Shown here: positions 18,090 through 27,164 of the stretch, in pieces
Numbering within the stretch: position 1 is the stretch's first letter
Layout: each line of letters opens with the position of its first letter
From: Flavobacterium sp. ALD4
GTDB taxonomy: Bacteria > Bacteroidota > Bacteroidia > Flavobacteriales > Flavobacteriaceae
Length of the DNA stretch: 64,000 nt
Assembly (NCBI RefSeq): GCF_002836475.1
Contig: NZ_PJBJ01000030.1
Location: forward strand, 496,001-560,000
Direction: 5' to 3'
Notes under the pieces: model-generated
Seen by the model: the letters and a program-made list of their open reading frames with translations, nothing else
The model's database searches: none
What the model was told of the DNA's origin: nothing
Translations under genes and position numbers: made by a program

Positions 18090-18174
18090 TTTTCCCTTAG
18101 CGACATTACTCGCTCAGGTTCGTTGGGTATGATCTCAGCTCGTTATTTAGAGCACCCCTTTGAGACGCTGCAAA
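18090..18174 (-). ncRNA. TPP (thiamine pyrophosphate) riboswitch
   Basis: Read on the minus strand, the conserved THI-element blocks appear in order: GGGGTGC, GCTGAGATCATACCC, GAACCTGA and GTAATG. P3 (GCTC/GAGC) and P5 (GCGA/TCGC) are visible, and ACCC can close P2 with GGGG. A further hairpin follows at 18051-18088 (ATGACAAA/TTTGTCAT enclosing a second palindrome at 18062-18077), a likely expression platform; it has no U-run, so control may be translational. It ends ~107 bases before the TonB receptor start. Confidence 0.93.
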
Positions 18175-18269
18175 TGTAATCTTAAAAAAAACAAAAATCA
18201 AACAAGAAATTATAATTTAATATCGTTTCCTTTAAAAGTCACTTTTTTATTAAAACCTATCACTTCTTT

Positions 18270-18647
18270 TTAGCTGTTTTCAAGTATGCCTTTTAATTCT
18301 AAACCTTTAAGCGGTTTATTAATATGACCACAAACAAAGGGATAAGCCATTGTTTTTTCCCTATCTTCATCAGAAATTGAACTTGTAACAATAACCACTT
18401 TCAAATTATGCGAAATTGTATTTAAATTCTCCAATACCTGAAAACCATCCATAACGGGCATATTTAAGTCTAATAAAACTACCGTTTCTGCTAACCCGTG
18501 GAAGTTCCCTTGAATAAAATCATAAGCAACATCCGATTTAACGTAACTTACTATAGAGCTATTTTCAAAATGCTTTTTAATTTCAAACTCAATTAAAAAC
18601 AACATGATTTTATCGTCATCAACCAATATAAAATTTGGCTTTCCCAT
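18270..18647 (-). CDS. Single-domain response regulator
   Basis: 125 residues consisting only of a CheY-like receiver: VDDDK acidic pocket, phospho-acceptor Asp in LLDLNMPVMDG, the T/S in IVTSS and Lys in INKPL. There is no output domain. It starts 2 bases after the sensor kinase stop, so the two are co-transcribed and presumably form a pair. Such stand-alone receivers act in phosphorelays or by protein interaction. Confidence 0.92.
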   Translation of the reverse strand: MGKPNFILVDDDKIMLFLIEFEIKKHFENSSIVSYVKSDVAYDFIQGNFHGLAETVVLLDLNMPVMDGFQVLENLNTISHNLKVVIVTSSISDEDREKTMAYPFVCGHINKPLKGLELKGILENS

Positions 18648-18649
18648 AT

Positions 18650-20419
18650 TTACAGATCTATTTTAACGGTTGTACCTTTGCTTACTTCACTTTCAATTTG
18701 GATTATACCATTATAATTTTCAACAATTAGTTTAGTCAAATACAACCCTATTCCGCTCCCTGTCCTCTCATGATGAAAACGTTTAAAAGGTTTAAAAAGC
18801 TTCTCTTTTTGAAAATTAGAGTCAAACCCAATACCATTATCTTTTATTATAATTGACCTAGTTTCATTCTCTATTTTAGTGGTGACTTCAATAAATTTTG
18901 CTGTTTCAGGATTCTCCGAAGCGTACTTGACAGCATTGCTTAGTATGTTCAGCAAAACACTGTTTAAATGAATATCCGATATTAAAAAAGCAGGACACTC
19001 AGAAAAATCTGATTTTATAGCTATTTGCTTTTCATCAATAAGATATTTAATTTGCAAAATCACATTATTGAATATAGGTTCAATATTGCGTTCCTTTAAA
19101 TCCTCCTTTGAAAAACTTTCCTTTTGTTTAATAATAGTTGTTAAACTATCTATTGTATTTTTCATCAATTCAACACTAGAGATGGCATTATCAATTAATA
19201 CAGAATTAAACTCTGGATCGGCACCCTCGTTTTGTAAAAGGTCCAGTAACCCCTCCAAATTGGTCAAAGGGCTCCTAAGATCATGAGAAGCAATCAAAGT
19301 CATTTGTTTTAATTCATTATTGTTGTCAAATAACTTTTTATCAAGACTCCTTCTTTTTTTTAACTCTAACCTCAATTTTTGATTTTTATCAAATAAGTTT
19401 TTCACCACTTTATTTAGAATACCATTAAAAATTAATGACAGAAAAGTTATCATCAAAACTGAAATTAAAATTAAATAGGCAATGCTTTTCTTCAAATCAC
19501 TCATGTGAATTGAATTGTCATGTAAAACAAACACATCCCCAAATTCTGTATCATCAAAATTAGTCAAAGCGAATGATTTTGACAGATAATCAATGCCATT
19601 CAACTTTACGGTTGATATTGAATCTGAATTTATTTTCTCTTCAATTACGCTTCTTGTAATTTTAGTTTCTGCTGGAAGCGTTGACCATTCTAAAAACAAA
19701 CTGTCGTTCCCTTTCTTAAATAGCCCGAACTTCTCAATTTTATCTTTATTTAATTTTAAATTGAGTACATTTCTTTCAGCAAAAAAAAGAAAATCCATAT
19801 GTGACTGCTTGGCGGTTTCCTCTAATACTTTATTAAATTCTTTTCCAACAATGACGTAACCCACCACTTTTTGAGTAGTATCGCGTACTGGTACAATTAC
19901 TTTTAAACAAACATCTGAATAAGTTCCCGAATCAATATGAAAAAAGCCCGCTCCCGTCTTGAATGCTCTTTTAAATATAACCCGTTGAGCTATACTTTCT
20001 CCAAATTCATTAGGACGATGACTTCTATACCTAACAATCCCATCAACTGAAATAAAATTTAACAAATCGGGATTTACCTCCAAACCCTCTTTTTTGTAAT
20101 AAGACTTTGAAATTTTTCGTAACTCCTTACGGTCATTCATTTTTAAAGCTTGCACCAAAGAATCATTTGTAGTTAACCGATCAATAAACAACCGGAGATT
20201 TATGGCTTCAGATTTTATTTTTTCTTCAAGCATCGTGTCAATATTTCTATATTCAAACGAAACCTCTTTTTGTATCGAAGTCTTCTGCAACAAGTAAACG
20301 GTTGTAAGAGATACTGCTATAAATATAATGGCAAACAAAAAAAAAGGGATAAAAATAGACTTTTTAAGTCCCCTAATCGTAAGTAATTTGTTTAATATTT
20401 GCTTCAGCTTTCCCTTCAT
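18650..20419 (-). CDS. Membrane sensor histidine kinase with large periplasmic sensor
   Basis: About 589 residues. Two membrane helices (about residues 15-38 and 320-345) enclose a ~280-residue periplasmic domain resembling a Cache-type sensor (VDGIVRYRSHRP, VRDTTQKVVGYVIVGKEF). The cytoplasmic kinase has H-box ASHDLRSPLTNL, N-box NILSNAVKYA, G1 DNGIGF and G2 GSGIGLYLTKLIVENY. The start at 20419 is chosen for its A-rich leader and because it puts the first helix near the N-terminus; an in-frame ATG at 20524 would add 35 polar residues. The response regulator follows by 2 bases. Confidence 0.9.
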   Translation of the reverse strand: MKGKLKQILNKLLTIRGLKKSIFIPFFLFAIIFIAVSLTTVYLLQKTSIQKEVSFEYRNIDTMLEEKIKSEAINLRLFIDRLTTNDSLVQALKMNDRKELRKISKSYYKKEGLEVNPDLLNFISVDGIVRYRSHRPNEFGESIAQRVIFKRAFKTGAGFFHIDSGTYSDVCLKVIVPVRDTTQKVVGYVIVGKEFNKVLEETAKQSHMDFLFFAERNVLNLKLNKDKIEKFGLFKKGNDSLFLEWSTLPAETKITRSVIEEKINSDSISTVKLNGIDYLSKSFALTNFDDTEFGDVFVLHDNSIHMSDLKKSIAYLILISVLMITFLSLIFNGILNKVVKNLFDKNQKLRLELKKRRSLDKKLFDNNNELKQMTLIASHDLRSPLTNLEGLLDLLQNEGADPEFNSVLIDNAISSVELMKNTIDSLTTIIKQKESFSKEDLKERNIEPIFNNVILQIKYLIDEKQIAIKSDFSECPAFLISDIHLNSVLLNILSNAVKYASENPETAKFIEVTTKIENETRSIIIKDNGIGFDSNFQKEKLFKPFKRFHHERTGSGIGLYLTKLIVENYNGIIQIESEVSKGTTVKIDL

Positions 20420-20674
20420 TTGTTTTTTTAATCCTATATGTGTAACTAAACTATTGTGCTCTAAATCATTACTTGCTCTTTCTCTAATGGAAAGAGTCAT
20501 TGCTTTAATTTGAAAAAATTTCATCTACAGAAAACCGCATCACACTACTTGACCATCTGCACTGCGCCAAATATACGACAATGCTTACAGTGAAAGACGC
20601 TCAAAATTAATTAAAAGACACCCAATCTGACTAAAAGTATCATTAAACACTTTTTGACTATTATCAGATCCTAT

Positions 20675-21079
20675 TTAATCCACATCTGGATTCCGCCGAC
20701 TTTGCTTCAATTGGGATGTGTTTTTTTTGTTCTTTATCCGTTTTCTAATAGCTGATTTTGGCACCCTGGTTACTTTCCTAGCTTTTTGCACAATTAATCC
20801 CTTCTTGACAAGTTCTAAAAAGCGTTTAGTGACAATATCCTTGTTCCTTAATTGGCTTCGATCTTCATCACAATTCAGGATTAGTATTGAATCTGCGGTT
20901 AATCGCGAAGACAGATTCGTTTCCAGTAATGTTTTTTCTTCCTCAGTTAACGCCTGAGAAATTTTCAAATCAAAGGACAACACCACTTTTGACGAAACTT
21001 TGTTAACATTCTGGCCGCCCGCCCCGCTACTGCGAACCGCTTTATAATTTAATTCTGATATTAGTTTTTGAATTTCCAT
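20675..21079 (-). CDS. arfB: Alternative ribosome-rescue factor / peptidyl-tRNA hydrolase ArfB
   Basis: 134-residue class-I release-factor-like protein without codon-recognition domains. The GGQ hydrolysis motif is at 21-23 (SSGAGGQNVNK), and the C-terminal basic tail (KRIKNKKNTSQLKQSRR) is the part that enters the empty mRNA channel. It releases peptides from stalled non-stop ribosomes. It follows the DUF4301 fusion gene by 23 bases. Confidence 0.93.
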   Translation of the reverse strand: MEIQKLISELNYKAVRSSGAGGQNVNKVSSKVVLSFDLKISQALTEEEKTLLETNLSSRLTADSILILNCDEDRSQLRNKDIVTKRFLELVKKGLIVQKARKVTRVPKSAIRKRIKNKKNTSQLKQSRRNPDVD

Positions 21080-21102
21080 TTATGCTTAAATTATTTCAGA
21101 AA

Positions 21103-23217
21103 TTATTTTGGTTGATGTGCCGCTTTCAGTAAATCATTTACTGTTTTCACCGGATTGAAAGTGACTAATGGAACCTCAACAAAAACAGTTAACCAGTTCG
21201 CCATGGCACCATTCCATAAACCCGGCAATTCATAGGTCCTGATTTGTTTTCCTGCGTTGTTCCTTTCTACAATAAAACCACTGTTCTGGTCAACAAACCG
21301 AGTAAGATCGAATTTTTCGTTTTTATAATTCTTAATTCCACAAACTAAATCCACGGGATTAAAATGTGTAGATGCGGACATAATACTGAATTGGCTCTCA
21401 TCATCCAAATCTACTTGCGATGATTCGACTATTTGCAATGAAATGATTCTGCTTTCGTTCCATACCCAAAAAGGCCCCCCTCCGGGTTCCCCTTCGTTTT
21501 TCACCATTCCGCATATGCGAATCGGTCGATTTAAAGCCTCCTTAATGCCCTCCAATTTATTTTCAAAAGGTAATTCATGGAAGTCAGTTTCCATTCCTAC
21601 ATTCAATTTTTCTTTCAAAAAACTGCTGATCTCCTCAATTTGTTCTTCTCCTATTGAATTAGAGTCAATCAGCCTCAAGTAACTAAAAACCTGCTGTTGC
21701 AATTCGACAAGCAATCCAGCCAAGGCCTTCTTGTACAGAGCAATAGTTTCATTACTATGAAGAATTACGTTGTCAATGTTTTTTATAAAGACGATATCCA
21801 CTTCCAAGTCGTTCAGGTTTTCAATTAAAGCTCCATGACCGCCGGGTCTGAATAACAATTCTCCGTTTGCATCTCTAAACGGGCTATTTGAAGCGTCAAC
21901 AGCGATCGTGTCCGTACTTTTATTTTGAAAAGAGTAACTAACGTTTATTGTAGTGTCCGCCTCTTTCTCAACTTTACTTTTTATTAAACTGACTATGTTT
22001 TCAAATTGATCTTGATGTTCTTCGGATACCGTAAAATGCAAATAAGAATTACCGTTCGAACTCGAATAGTAGCCACATTCATACAAATGTTCTTCAATGG
22101 GAGTCGCAATATTCGCAAGGTATTTATGGAAAGGTAAAATTCCTTTAGGTTTGCTGGCAAAATCAAAATAATCAGAAGCCAAAAGCGCTTTTATGAAATA
22201 ATAGTTTTTATAATCGCGACCGAGTGAATCAAAATCACTAAATTCCTTCTTTAATTTAGCGTCAATCGTATCGAAAAATGCAAACTTATCCATCCCAACA
22301 ATGAAAATCGCGAGCGCATTGTCTTTTTTTCTATTAATATAAGCATTGATACTTTCGTTCAATATATCGTATTCATTCAAGAATTCACTCAGGAATTTGA
22401 ACATTCTACTTGCGGCACCGGAAGCAGGAACGAATTTCATTAATTTCAAATCAGATTTGTGTGCGTCAAAAAAAGCGGCTTTATGCAAAAAATCAGTGTC
22501 AGACAATTTTAAAATCCCGTTAAACAAAACGGCGGGTTCAATCAAAACCATTTTTGAATTGCCGTTTTTAAAAATGTCCAACTGTTTTTCAAAATTCTCC
22601 AATGGAATTCCACGCTCATAGATTTGAACAAAATCGCGGGAATATAATCCCATTTCTTGCGCTTTTGTCAAATCATCTATAATTGCAATCGCTTTTTCAA
22701 GGCGTAAATCCGTGTCACCCGAAAGAGTTATAAATGGTTTCCTATTATCTATTAATGTTTTCTTAAAAACCTCAAAAACTGATTTCCTGCCCTCGGGTTT
22801 GTCTCTCAGATCGTCTTTTTCCCATGGCACATCAATATCAGTAAGAAAGAACAAATCGTATTCATGCTTTTGGGCGGCCTCATCCAGCTGCGGATCACAA
22901 TATCGATAATACACTTCCGAAAATACTTTTGTGACCATTAGATTAGTGTCGCAAAATAGATATTTATTAGCTATTGCAAGCTTTTCATTTTCTAATTTAG
23001 TCTGACCATAAGCTATTGGCAGCATATCATCAACATCGCAAATAAGCTGATTTTTATCCCATTTTTCCTGTAAATAATCCCTTGCAAATTCGGAAACCCA
23101 GGCCGTTTTATAGTATTCGGCCAATTGAATTGCCAAAGTTGTTTTGCCAGTACTTTCTGGACCAAACATTGCGATTTTTATAATTGCAGATTGCTCTTGC
23201 GTAAGATTTTCCTCCAT
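21103..23217 (-). CDS. Fusion of a NadR-like P-loop kinase and a DUF4301 domain
   Basis: 704 residues from the chosen ATG at 23217 (an in-frame ATG at 23367 would extend far into pnuC). Residues ~10-185 form a NadR/ribosylnicotinamide-kinase-like P-loop domain: Walker A GPESTGKT (19-26), SEFARDYL, and LTDIDVPWEKDDLRD. From ~195 to the end is DUF4301 (start FVQIYERGIPLENFEKQL). DUF4301 shows PASGAASRM (264-272), RPGGHG (457-462) and FIKNIDN (477-483), which resemble the GG-x-G-x-R-M and substrate-binding loops of sugar-type nucleotidyltransferases; that is my reading, not a known function. The start overlaps the end of pnuC by 40 bases, suggesting coupled translation and a shared salvage pathway. 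Confidence 0.85.
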   Translation of the reverse strand: MEENLTQEQSAIIKIAMFGPESTGKTTLAIQLAEYYKTAWVSEFARDYLQEKWDKNQLICDVDDMLPIAYGQTKLENEKLAIANKYLFCDTNLMVTKVFSEVYYRYCDPQLDEAAQKHEYDLFFLTDIDVPWEKDDLRDKPEGRKSVFEVFKKTLIDNRKPFITLSGDTDLRLEKAIAIIDDLTKAQEMGLYSRDFVQIYERGIPLENFEKQLDIFKNGNSKMVLIEPAVLFNGILKLSDTDFLHKAAFFDAHKSDLKLMKFVPASGAASRMFKFLSEFLNEYDILNESINAYINRKKDNALAIFIVGMDKFAFFDTIDAKLKKEFSDFDSLGRDYKNYYFIKALLASDYFDFASKPKGILPFHKYLANIATPIEEHLYECGYYSSSNGNSYLHFTVSEEHQDQFENIVSLIKSKVEKEADTTINVSYSFQNKSTDTIAVDASNSPFRDANGELLFRPGGHGALIENLNDLEVDIVFIKNIDNVILHSNETIALYKKALAGLLVELQQQVFSYLRLIDSNSIGEEQIEEISSFLKEKLNVGMETDFHELPFENKLEGIKEALNRPIRICGMVKNEGEPGGGPFWVWNESRIISLQIVESSQVDLDDESQFSIMSASTHFNPVDLVCGIKNYKNEKFDLTRFVDQNSGFIVERNNAGKQIRTYELPGLWNGAMANWLTVFVEVPLVTFNPVKTVNDLLKAAHQPK

Positions 23218-23801
23218 TCTAAATAGGCGTATATAGCTAAAATTGTAAAAATTAAATATTGTAACGACAGCATCCCCAATCCGCGATAAGCATACAATGG
23301 GGTAACGATCAGATCGCCGATAATCCAAAGCGTCCAGTTCTCGATTTTTTTGTTGGCCATATACCACATGGCTGTGAAAAATATTCCCGAAGCGAAAATA
23401 TCAACGTAATTATCTATGTTTATCGTATAATCAAAGAATTTATATATCCCGAAAACTACAAAAACTGTGACAAAAAACAGCAGGAACCCTATTGTTTTTT
23501 CTTTGTTATTCGTTCTTGTGATTGGCAGGTTATCAGCACCTTTAACTTTCTTGGTCCATTTGTACCATCCGTAAAAACTCATGATTGTAAAGTAGCCGTT
23601 AATCATCATGTCACCAAGATAGCCCGCGATAAAAAGCAAATAAACCGAAATTATCGTCGCTATCAATCCTGTGGGGTAAACCCAAATGTTCTCTTTTTTA
23701 GCGAACAAAACGCTCAAAATTCCGAAAACAAAAACAATGAACTCCAATACTATATGGGTGGTGGAAACATCTTTGTAGGCATTTAGAAAAAATTCTATCA
23801 T
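23178..23801 (-). CDS. pnuC: PnuC-family vitamin transporter
   Basis: 207-residue inner-membrane protein with about seven hydrophobic segments, of the PnuC family that takes up nicotinamide riboside (or thiamine in the PnuT branch). The NWTLWIIGDLI segment near residue 160 carries the W-x3-W-type motif tied to substrate stacking. The overlapping downstream NadR-like kinase argues for nicotinamide riboside trapping by phosphorylation; a thiamine role cannot be excluded because a TPP-controlled receptor lies nearby. Confidence 0.9.
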   Translation of the reverse strand: MIEFFLNAYKDVSTTHIVLEFIVFVFGILSVLFAKKENIWVYPTGLIATIISVYLLFIAGYLGDMMINGYFTIMSFYGWYKWTKKVKGADNLPITRTNNKEKTIGFLLFFVTVFVVFGIYKFFDYTINIDNYVDIFASGIFFTAMWYMANKKIENWTLWIIGDLIVTPLYAYRGLGMLSLQYLIFTILAIYAYLEWRKILRKSNLQL

Positions 23802-23830
23802 TGTATGGTATTAAGTCTTAACCGGTCTAT

Positions 23831-24553
23831 TTAACAAAAAAAATCGAGGTCATTTTCAAAAGCGGTTCCTATCACGACCAAATCAGCGCCTGCGTCATAA
23901 GCTTTTTGAATATCGGGTAAATCTACGATTCCGCCTCCAACAATTAATGGTATTTTAATATTTTGGGCTATTAATTCAATCATTTCGACAGGCACAGCAA
24001 GTCTAGCTCCGCTTCCAGCTTCCAGATAAATTAATTTACTGCCTAGCATCTCTCCCGCTTGTGCTGTCGCCAATGCCAAATCAAGATTGTTTCTATCCAA
24101 AGGTGTTGTTTTACTCACACGTTCCACGGCAGTTTCCGTTCCGCTTTCGATGAGCATATATCCTGTAGAAATCACTTCAAGTTGGGTGGCCTTTAAAACA
24201 GCTGCCGCTTTCACCTGATGTTCAATAAGATAATCTGGATTTCTACCGGAAATCAACGAAAGGAATAAAATAGCATCGGCCTCATTAGAAATCTGCGATG
24301 GATTTCCCGGGAAAAGCACCATAGGCAAATTGACTTTTTGCTTCAGGCTAGAAATTAATTCGTCAATTCTGTTTGTTACAACCTGGCTTCCGCCAATAAA
24401 TATATGTGTTGCGGGGGATTGGTTGATTTTTGCAGTCAACAATTCGAGATCTTTCCAAATCACTTTGTCGGGATCGATAAGAATGGCAAGGAGTTTTTTT
24501 GCCTCCTTTTTAGATACTACGATTTGCTTATATATGTCTGTCATTTTTGGCAC
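23831..24553 (-). CDS. pcrB: Geranylgeranylglyceryl / heptaprenylglyceryl phosphate synthase (PcrB family)
   Basis: 240-residue TIM-barrel prenyltransferase joining a polyprenyl diphosphate to sn-glycerol-1-phosphate. Family features: LLAILIDPDK near residue 22, IFIGGSQVV, MVLFPGNPSQ (about 78-87), the IYLEAGSG phosphate loop and VGGGIV/ADLVVIGTAFEN at the C-terminus. Group members are known in Bacteroidetes, where they make archaea-like ether lipids or precursors. It lies between the phosphopantetheinyl transferase (41 bases) and pnuC (29 bases). Confidence 0.92.
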   Translation of the reverse strand: MPKMTDIYKQIVVSKKEAKKLLAILIDPDKVIWKDLELLTAKINQSPATHIFIGGSQVVTNRIDELISSLKQKVNLPMVLFPGNPSQISNEADAILFLSLISGRNPDYLIEHQVKAAAVLKATQLEVISTGYMLIESGTETAVERVSKTTPLDRNNLDLALATAQAGEMLGSKLIYLEAGSGARLAVPVEMIELIAQNIKIPLIVGGGIVDLPDIQKAYDAGADLVVIGTAFENDLDFFC

Positions 24554-24594
24554 GCAGATAACGTGTTTTTAAGTGATTTTTTTCTGAATACTGA

Positions 24595-25230
24595 TTACTG
24601 CTTCTCACAAGCATGAACCAAAATAAAATTTTCTATTTCTTCAAAATAAATCGTAAAATCCCTGATTATGGTGTCATAGTGAAGTTCGGCTGCGGCCACT
24701 GTATCCTCCATTTCAAAAGCACTCACTTTGATATGCTCTTTGAAACTGATTCCTTTTTCGTTTCTAATTTTAAAAATAGCTTCTTTGGCTCCCCAAATTA
24801 TAGTCAACTTTTTGATGTAGCTGCTTAAATCACTTTGATTTAAATAGCTAGATTCGACATCGACAAACTTATCAGCGATACGGATTATTTTGTCCCGCTG
24901 CAATTCAACATCGATTCCAACGGTTTTGTTGCTAACGATAATAGCCGAAAAATTATGAGAATGCGTTATCGAAATGTATTTATCATCTTTTAGATGCGGT
25001 TTCCCCAATTCATCATAGTACAAATCAAAATCAGTATAACCGGCTGTTTGCAATAGTTTGCGAACACTTAAAAAACCCCGTTGATGTATTTCAGACTTCA
25101 TTCCCTCAAGACGAATGCAGTTTTTCTCGTTTAGTTGTACTTCATTGTTTAATTGCTCAAAGGATTCGGTGATTTTCCAAACGAAAATTTGTGTTGTAGA
25201 ACTAAAGCGTATCGTTTTGTATAAAGGCAT
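24595..25230 (-). CDS. 4'-phosphopantetheinyl transferase superfamily protein
   Basis: 211 residues of the Sfp-like group that attach phosphopantetheine from CoA to carrier proteins. The magnesium-binding motifs are seen: GIDVELQRD (about 115-123) and WGAKEAIFK (about 154-162), preceded by SITHSHNFSA. Either the housekeeping ACP activator or a lipid/secondary-metabolism enzyme. First gene of a probable minus-strand operon reaching down to arfB. Confidence 0.9.
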   Translation of the reverse strand: MPLYKTIRFSSTTQIFVWKITESFEQLNNEVQLNEKNCIRLEGMKSEIHQRGFLSVRKLLQTAGYTDFDLYYDELGKPHLKDDKYISITHSHNFSAIIVSNKTVGIDVELQRDKIIRIADKFVDVESSYLNQSDLSSYIKKLTIIWGAKEAIFKIRNEKGISFKEHIKVSAFEMEDTVAAAELHYDTIIRDFTIYFEEIENFILVHACEKQ

Positions 25231-25248
25231 GATATATAATTGATTTTC

Positions 25249-25349
25249 ATAGCCCCGATGGAAACGGCATCCTTTTTATCTTGCAAATAGCTTCTGGTTA
25301 CCAAAACAAGTTCCAGATAAAAAGATATAGTGAACAGCGGGATTAGCTC
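25249..25349 (+). repeat. Dispersed imperfect-palindrome element, copy 1 (plus)
   Basis: Starts AGCCCCGATGG and runs through ATCCTTTTTATC, a central segment, GATAAAAAGATA and AGCGGGATTAGCTCC. Inner arms pair (ATCTTTTT type with AAAAAGAT type). Same layout as the copies at 26934, 45169, 55490, 55808 and 61163. Confidence 0.75.
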
Positions 25350-25463
25350 CTGCAAATAAAGCTAAAGGGCATTTAAATTATTATTTTACTGATTTTTAAA
25401 AGATTACACTATTAAACAATTCATAAATATAAGCGAATCCTTTTTAAATCATAAGTTATTCCG

Positions 25464-25471
25464 TAAATTTG
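25464..25471 (+). promoter_or_regulatory. -7 box for ahcY
   Basis: TAAATTTG, a TAnnTTTG match 29 bases before the ATG; the -33 region is only a T-run. No SAM- or SAH-riboswitch-like structure was recognised in the leader. Confidence 0.55.
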
Positions 25472-25500
25472 CAAAAAAATACAATACAAATATACTATAA

Positions 25501-26817
25501 ATGAGTACGACAACTATGCCTTTTGTGGCTTTCAAAGTAAAAGACATTTCTCTAGCAGCCTGGGGAAGAAAAGAAATTGAATTGGCAGAAGCTGAAATGC
25601 CAGGTTTAATGGCACTTCGTTCTGAATATAAAGACGAACAACCACTTGCTGGTTCTCGTATCGCTGGATGTCTTCACATGACAATTCAAACTGCTGTTTT
25701 AATCGAGACTTTAATCGCTCTTGGTGCTGAAGTTACTTGGTCTTCTTGCAATATTTTCTCTACTCAAGATCAAGCTGCTGCTGCTATGGCTGCTGCTGGA
25801 ATTCAAGTTTACGCTTGGAAAGGGTTGAACGAAGTTGATTTTGACTGGTGTATCGAGCAAACATTATTCTTTGGTGAAGACAGAAAACCATTGAACATGA
25901 TTCTTGACGACGGTGGAGATTTAACTAACATGGTTATTGACCGTTACCCAGAATTAGTTGCTGGAATCAAAGGTTTATCGGAAGAGACTACAACTGGTGT
26001 TCACAGATTGTACGAAAGAGTAAAGGCTGGAACTTTACCAATGCCCGCAATCAACGTTAATGACTCGGTTACTAAATCGAAATTTGACAACAAATATGGT
26101 TGTAAAGAATCTGCAGTAGATGCAGTTCGTCGTGCAACTGATATAATGCTTGCTGGAAAAAGAGTTGTGGTATGTGGATACGGTGACGTAGGAAAAGGTA
26201 CTGCTGCTTCTTTTAGAGGTGCTGGTTCTATCGTTACGGTTACTGAAATCGATCCTATCTGTGCTTTACAAGCTGCAATGGACGGTTTTGAAGTGAAAAA
26301 ATTAAACACTGTTGTTGGAAATGCTGATATAGTAATTACTACAACCGGAAATAAGGATATCGTTCTTGGAAGTCATTTCGAACAAATGAAAGATAAAACT
26401 ATCGTTTGTAATATTGGACATTTTGACAACGAAATCGCTGTTACTTGGTTAAATACAAACCATGGTGCTTCTAAAGTAGAAATCAAACCACAAGTAGACA
26501 AATACACTATCGATGGTAAAGATATCATCCTTTTGGCTGAAGGTCGTTTAGTTAACCTTGGTTGTGCTACAGGTCACCCAAGTTTTGTAATGAGTAACTC
26601 ATTTACAAACCAAACTTTAGCTCAAATTGAATTGTGGAAAAACAGTGCAGCATACAACAATGATGTATACATGTTACCAAAACACTTAGATGAGAAAGTA
26701 GCAATGTTACACCTTGCTAAATTAGGAGTTGAATTAGAGACTTTACGTGATGATCAAGCGGCTTACATAGGCGTTGAAGTTACAGGTCCATTCAAACCAG
26801 AATATTACAGATACTAG
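25501..26817 (+). CDS. ahcY: Adenosylhomocysteinase
   Basis: Hydrolyses S-adenosylhomocysteine to adenosine and homocysteine, closing the methyl cycle. The 438 residues contain the substrate-binding regions ([27 protein letters not shown]), the NAD-binding glycine motif GYGDVGKG (about 225-232) and the C-terminal KPEYYRY that reaches the partner's NAD site. Codon use is unusually biased towards highly expressed codons, fitting a housekeeping enzyme. Confidence 0.98.
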   Translation: MSTTTMPFVAFKVKDISLAAWGRKEIELAEAEMPGLMALRSEYKDEQPLAGSRIAGCLHMTIQTAVLIETLIALGAEVTWSSCNIFSTQDQAAAAMAAAGIQVYAWKGLNEVDFDWCIEQTLFFGEDRKPLNMILDDGGDLTNMVIDRYPELVAGIKGLSEETTTGVHRLYERVKAGTLPMPAINVNDSVTKSKFDNKYGCKESAVDAVRRATDIMLAGKRVVVCGYGDVGKGTAASFRGAGSIVTVTEIDPICALQAAMDGFEVKKLNTVVGNADIVITTTGNKDIVLGSHFEQMKDKTIVCNIGHFDNEIAVTWLNTNHGASKVEIKPQVDKYTIDGKDIILLAEGRLVNLGCATGHPSFVMSNSFTNQTLAQIELWKNSAAYNNDVYMLPKHLDEKVAMLHLAKLGVELETLRDDQAAYIGVEVTGPFKPEYYRY

Positions 26818-26850
26818 TCTGAAACTAAATTTTTAGATTATTGAATTTTC

Positions 26851-26880
26851 AAAACCCTTGCAGAAATGTAAGGGTTTTTT
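26851..26880 (+). terminator. Terminator after ahcY
   Basis: AAAACCCTT pairs with AAGGGTTTT, the inner part partly paired, followed by T7. Confidence 0.9.
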
Positions 26881-26933
26881 TGTTTTTGGGCGTGACTCTT
26901 CAGATTGCTTCGTCGTTCCTCCTCGCAATTTCG

Positions 26934-27009
26934 GGCCCGGCTATACGTTTCAATACTTACTCCACTACGTTCCCGTAAAGTATTCCCACTACTATCCCTC
27001 ACGAAGCCT
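26934..27009 (-). repeat. Dispersed imperfect-palindrome element, copy 2 (minus)
   Basis: Plus strand reads GCCCGGCTATACGTTTCAAT, then paired AATACTTAC/GTAAAGTATT-type arms, then CACTACTATCC and GAAGCC. Same framework as copy 45169 but with different central arms. Lies in the 3' flank of ahcY, in the same sense as the gene when read as GGCTATACGTTTCAAT. Confidence 0.65.
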
Positions 27010-27164
27010 CATTTAAACAACATTATAATTTCTTACTAGGAAATTATCCTCACAATGGCTTTTCGAATAGAGAGACACCTTATAAAATAGTTTTATAAAT
27101 ATGTGTATTTGATAAAAAGACCAACTTAAAGCTACGTAGAAAGATTATCCGAAATTAAATAAAA

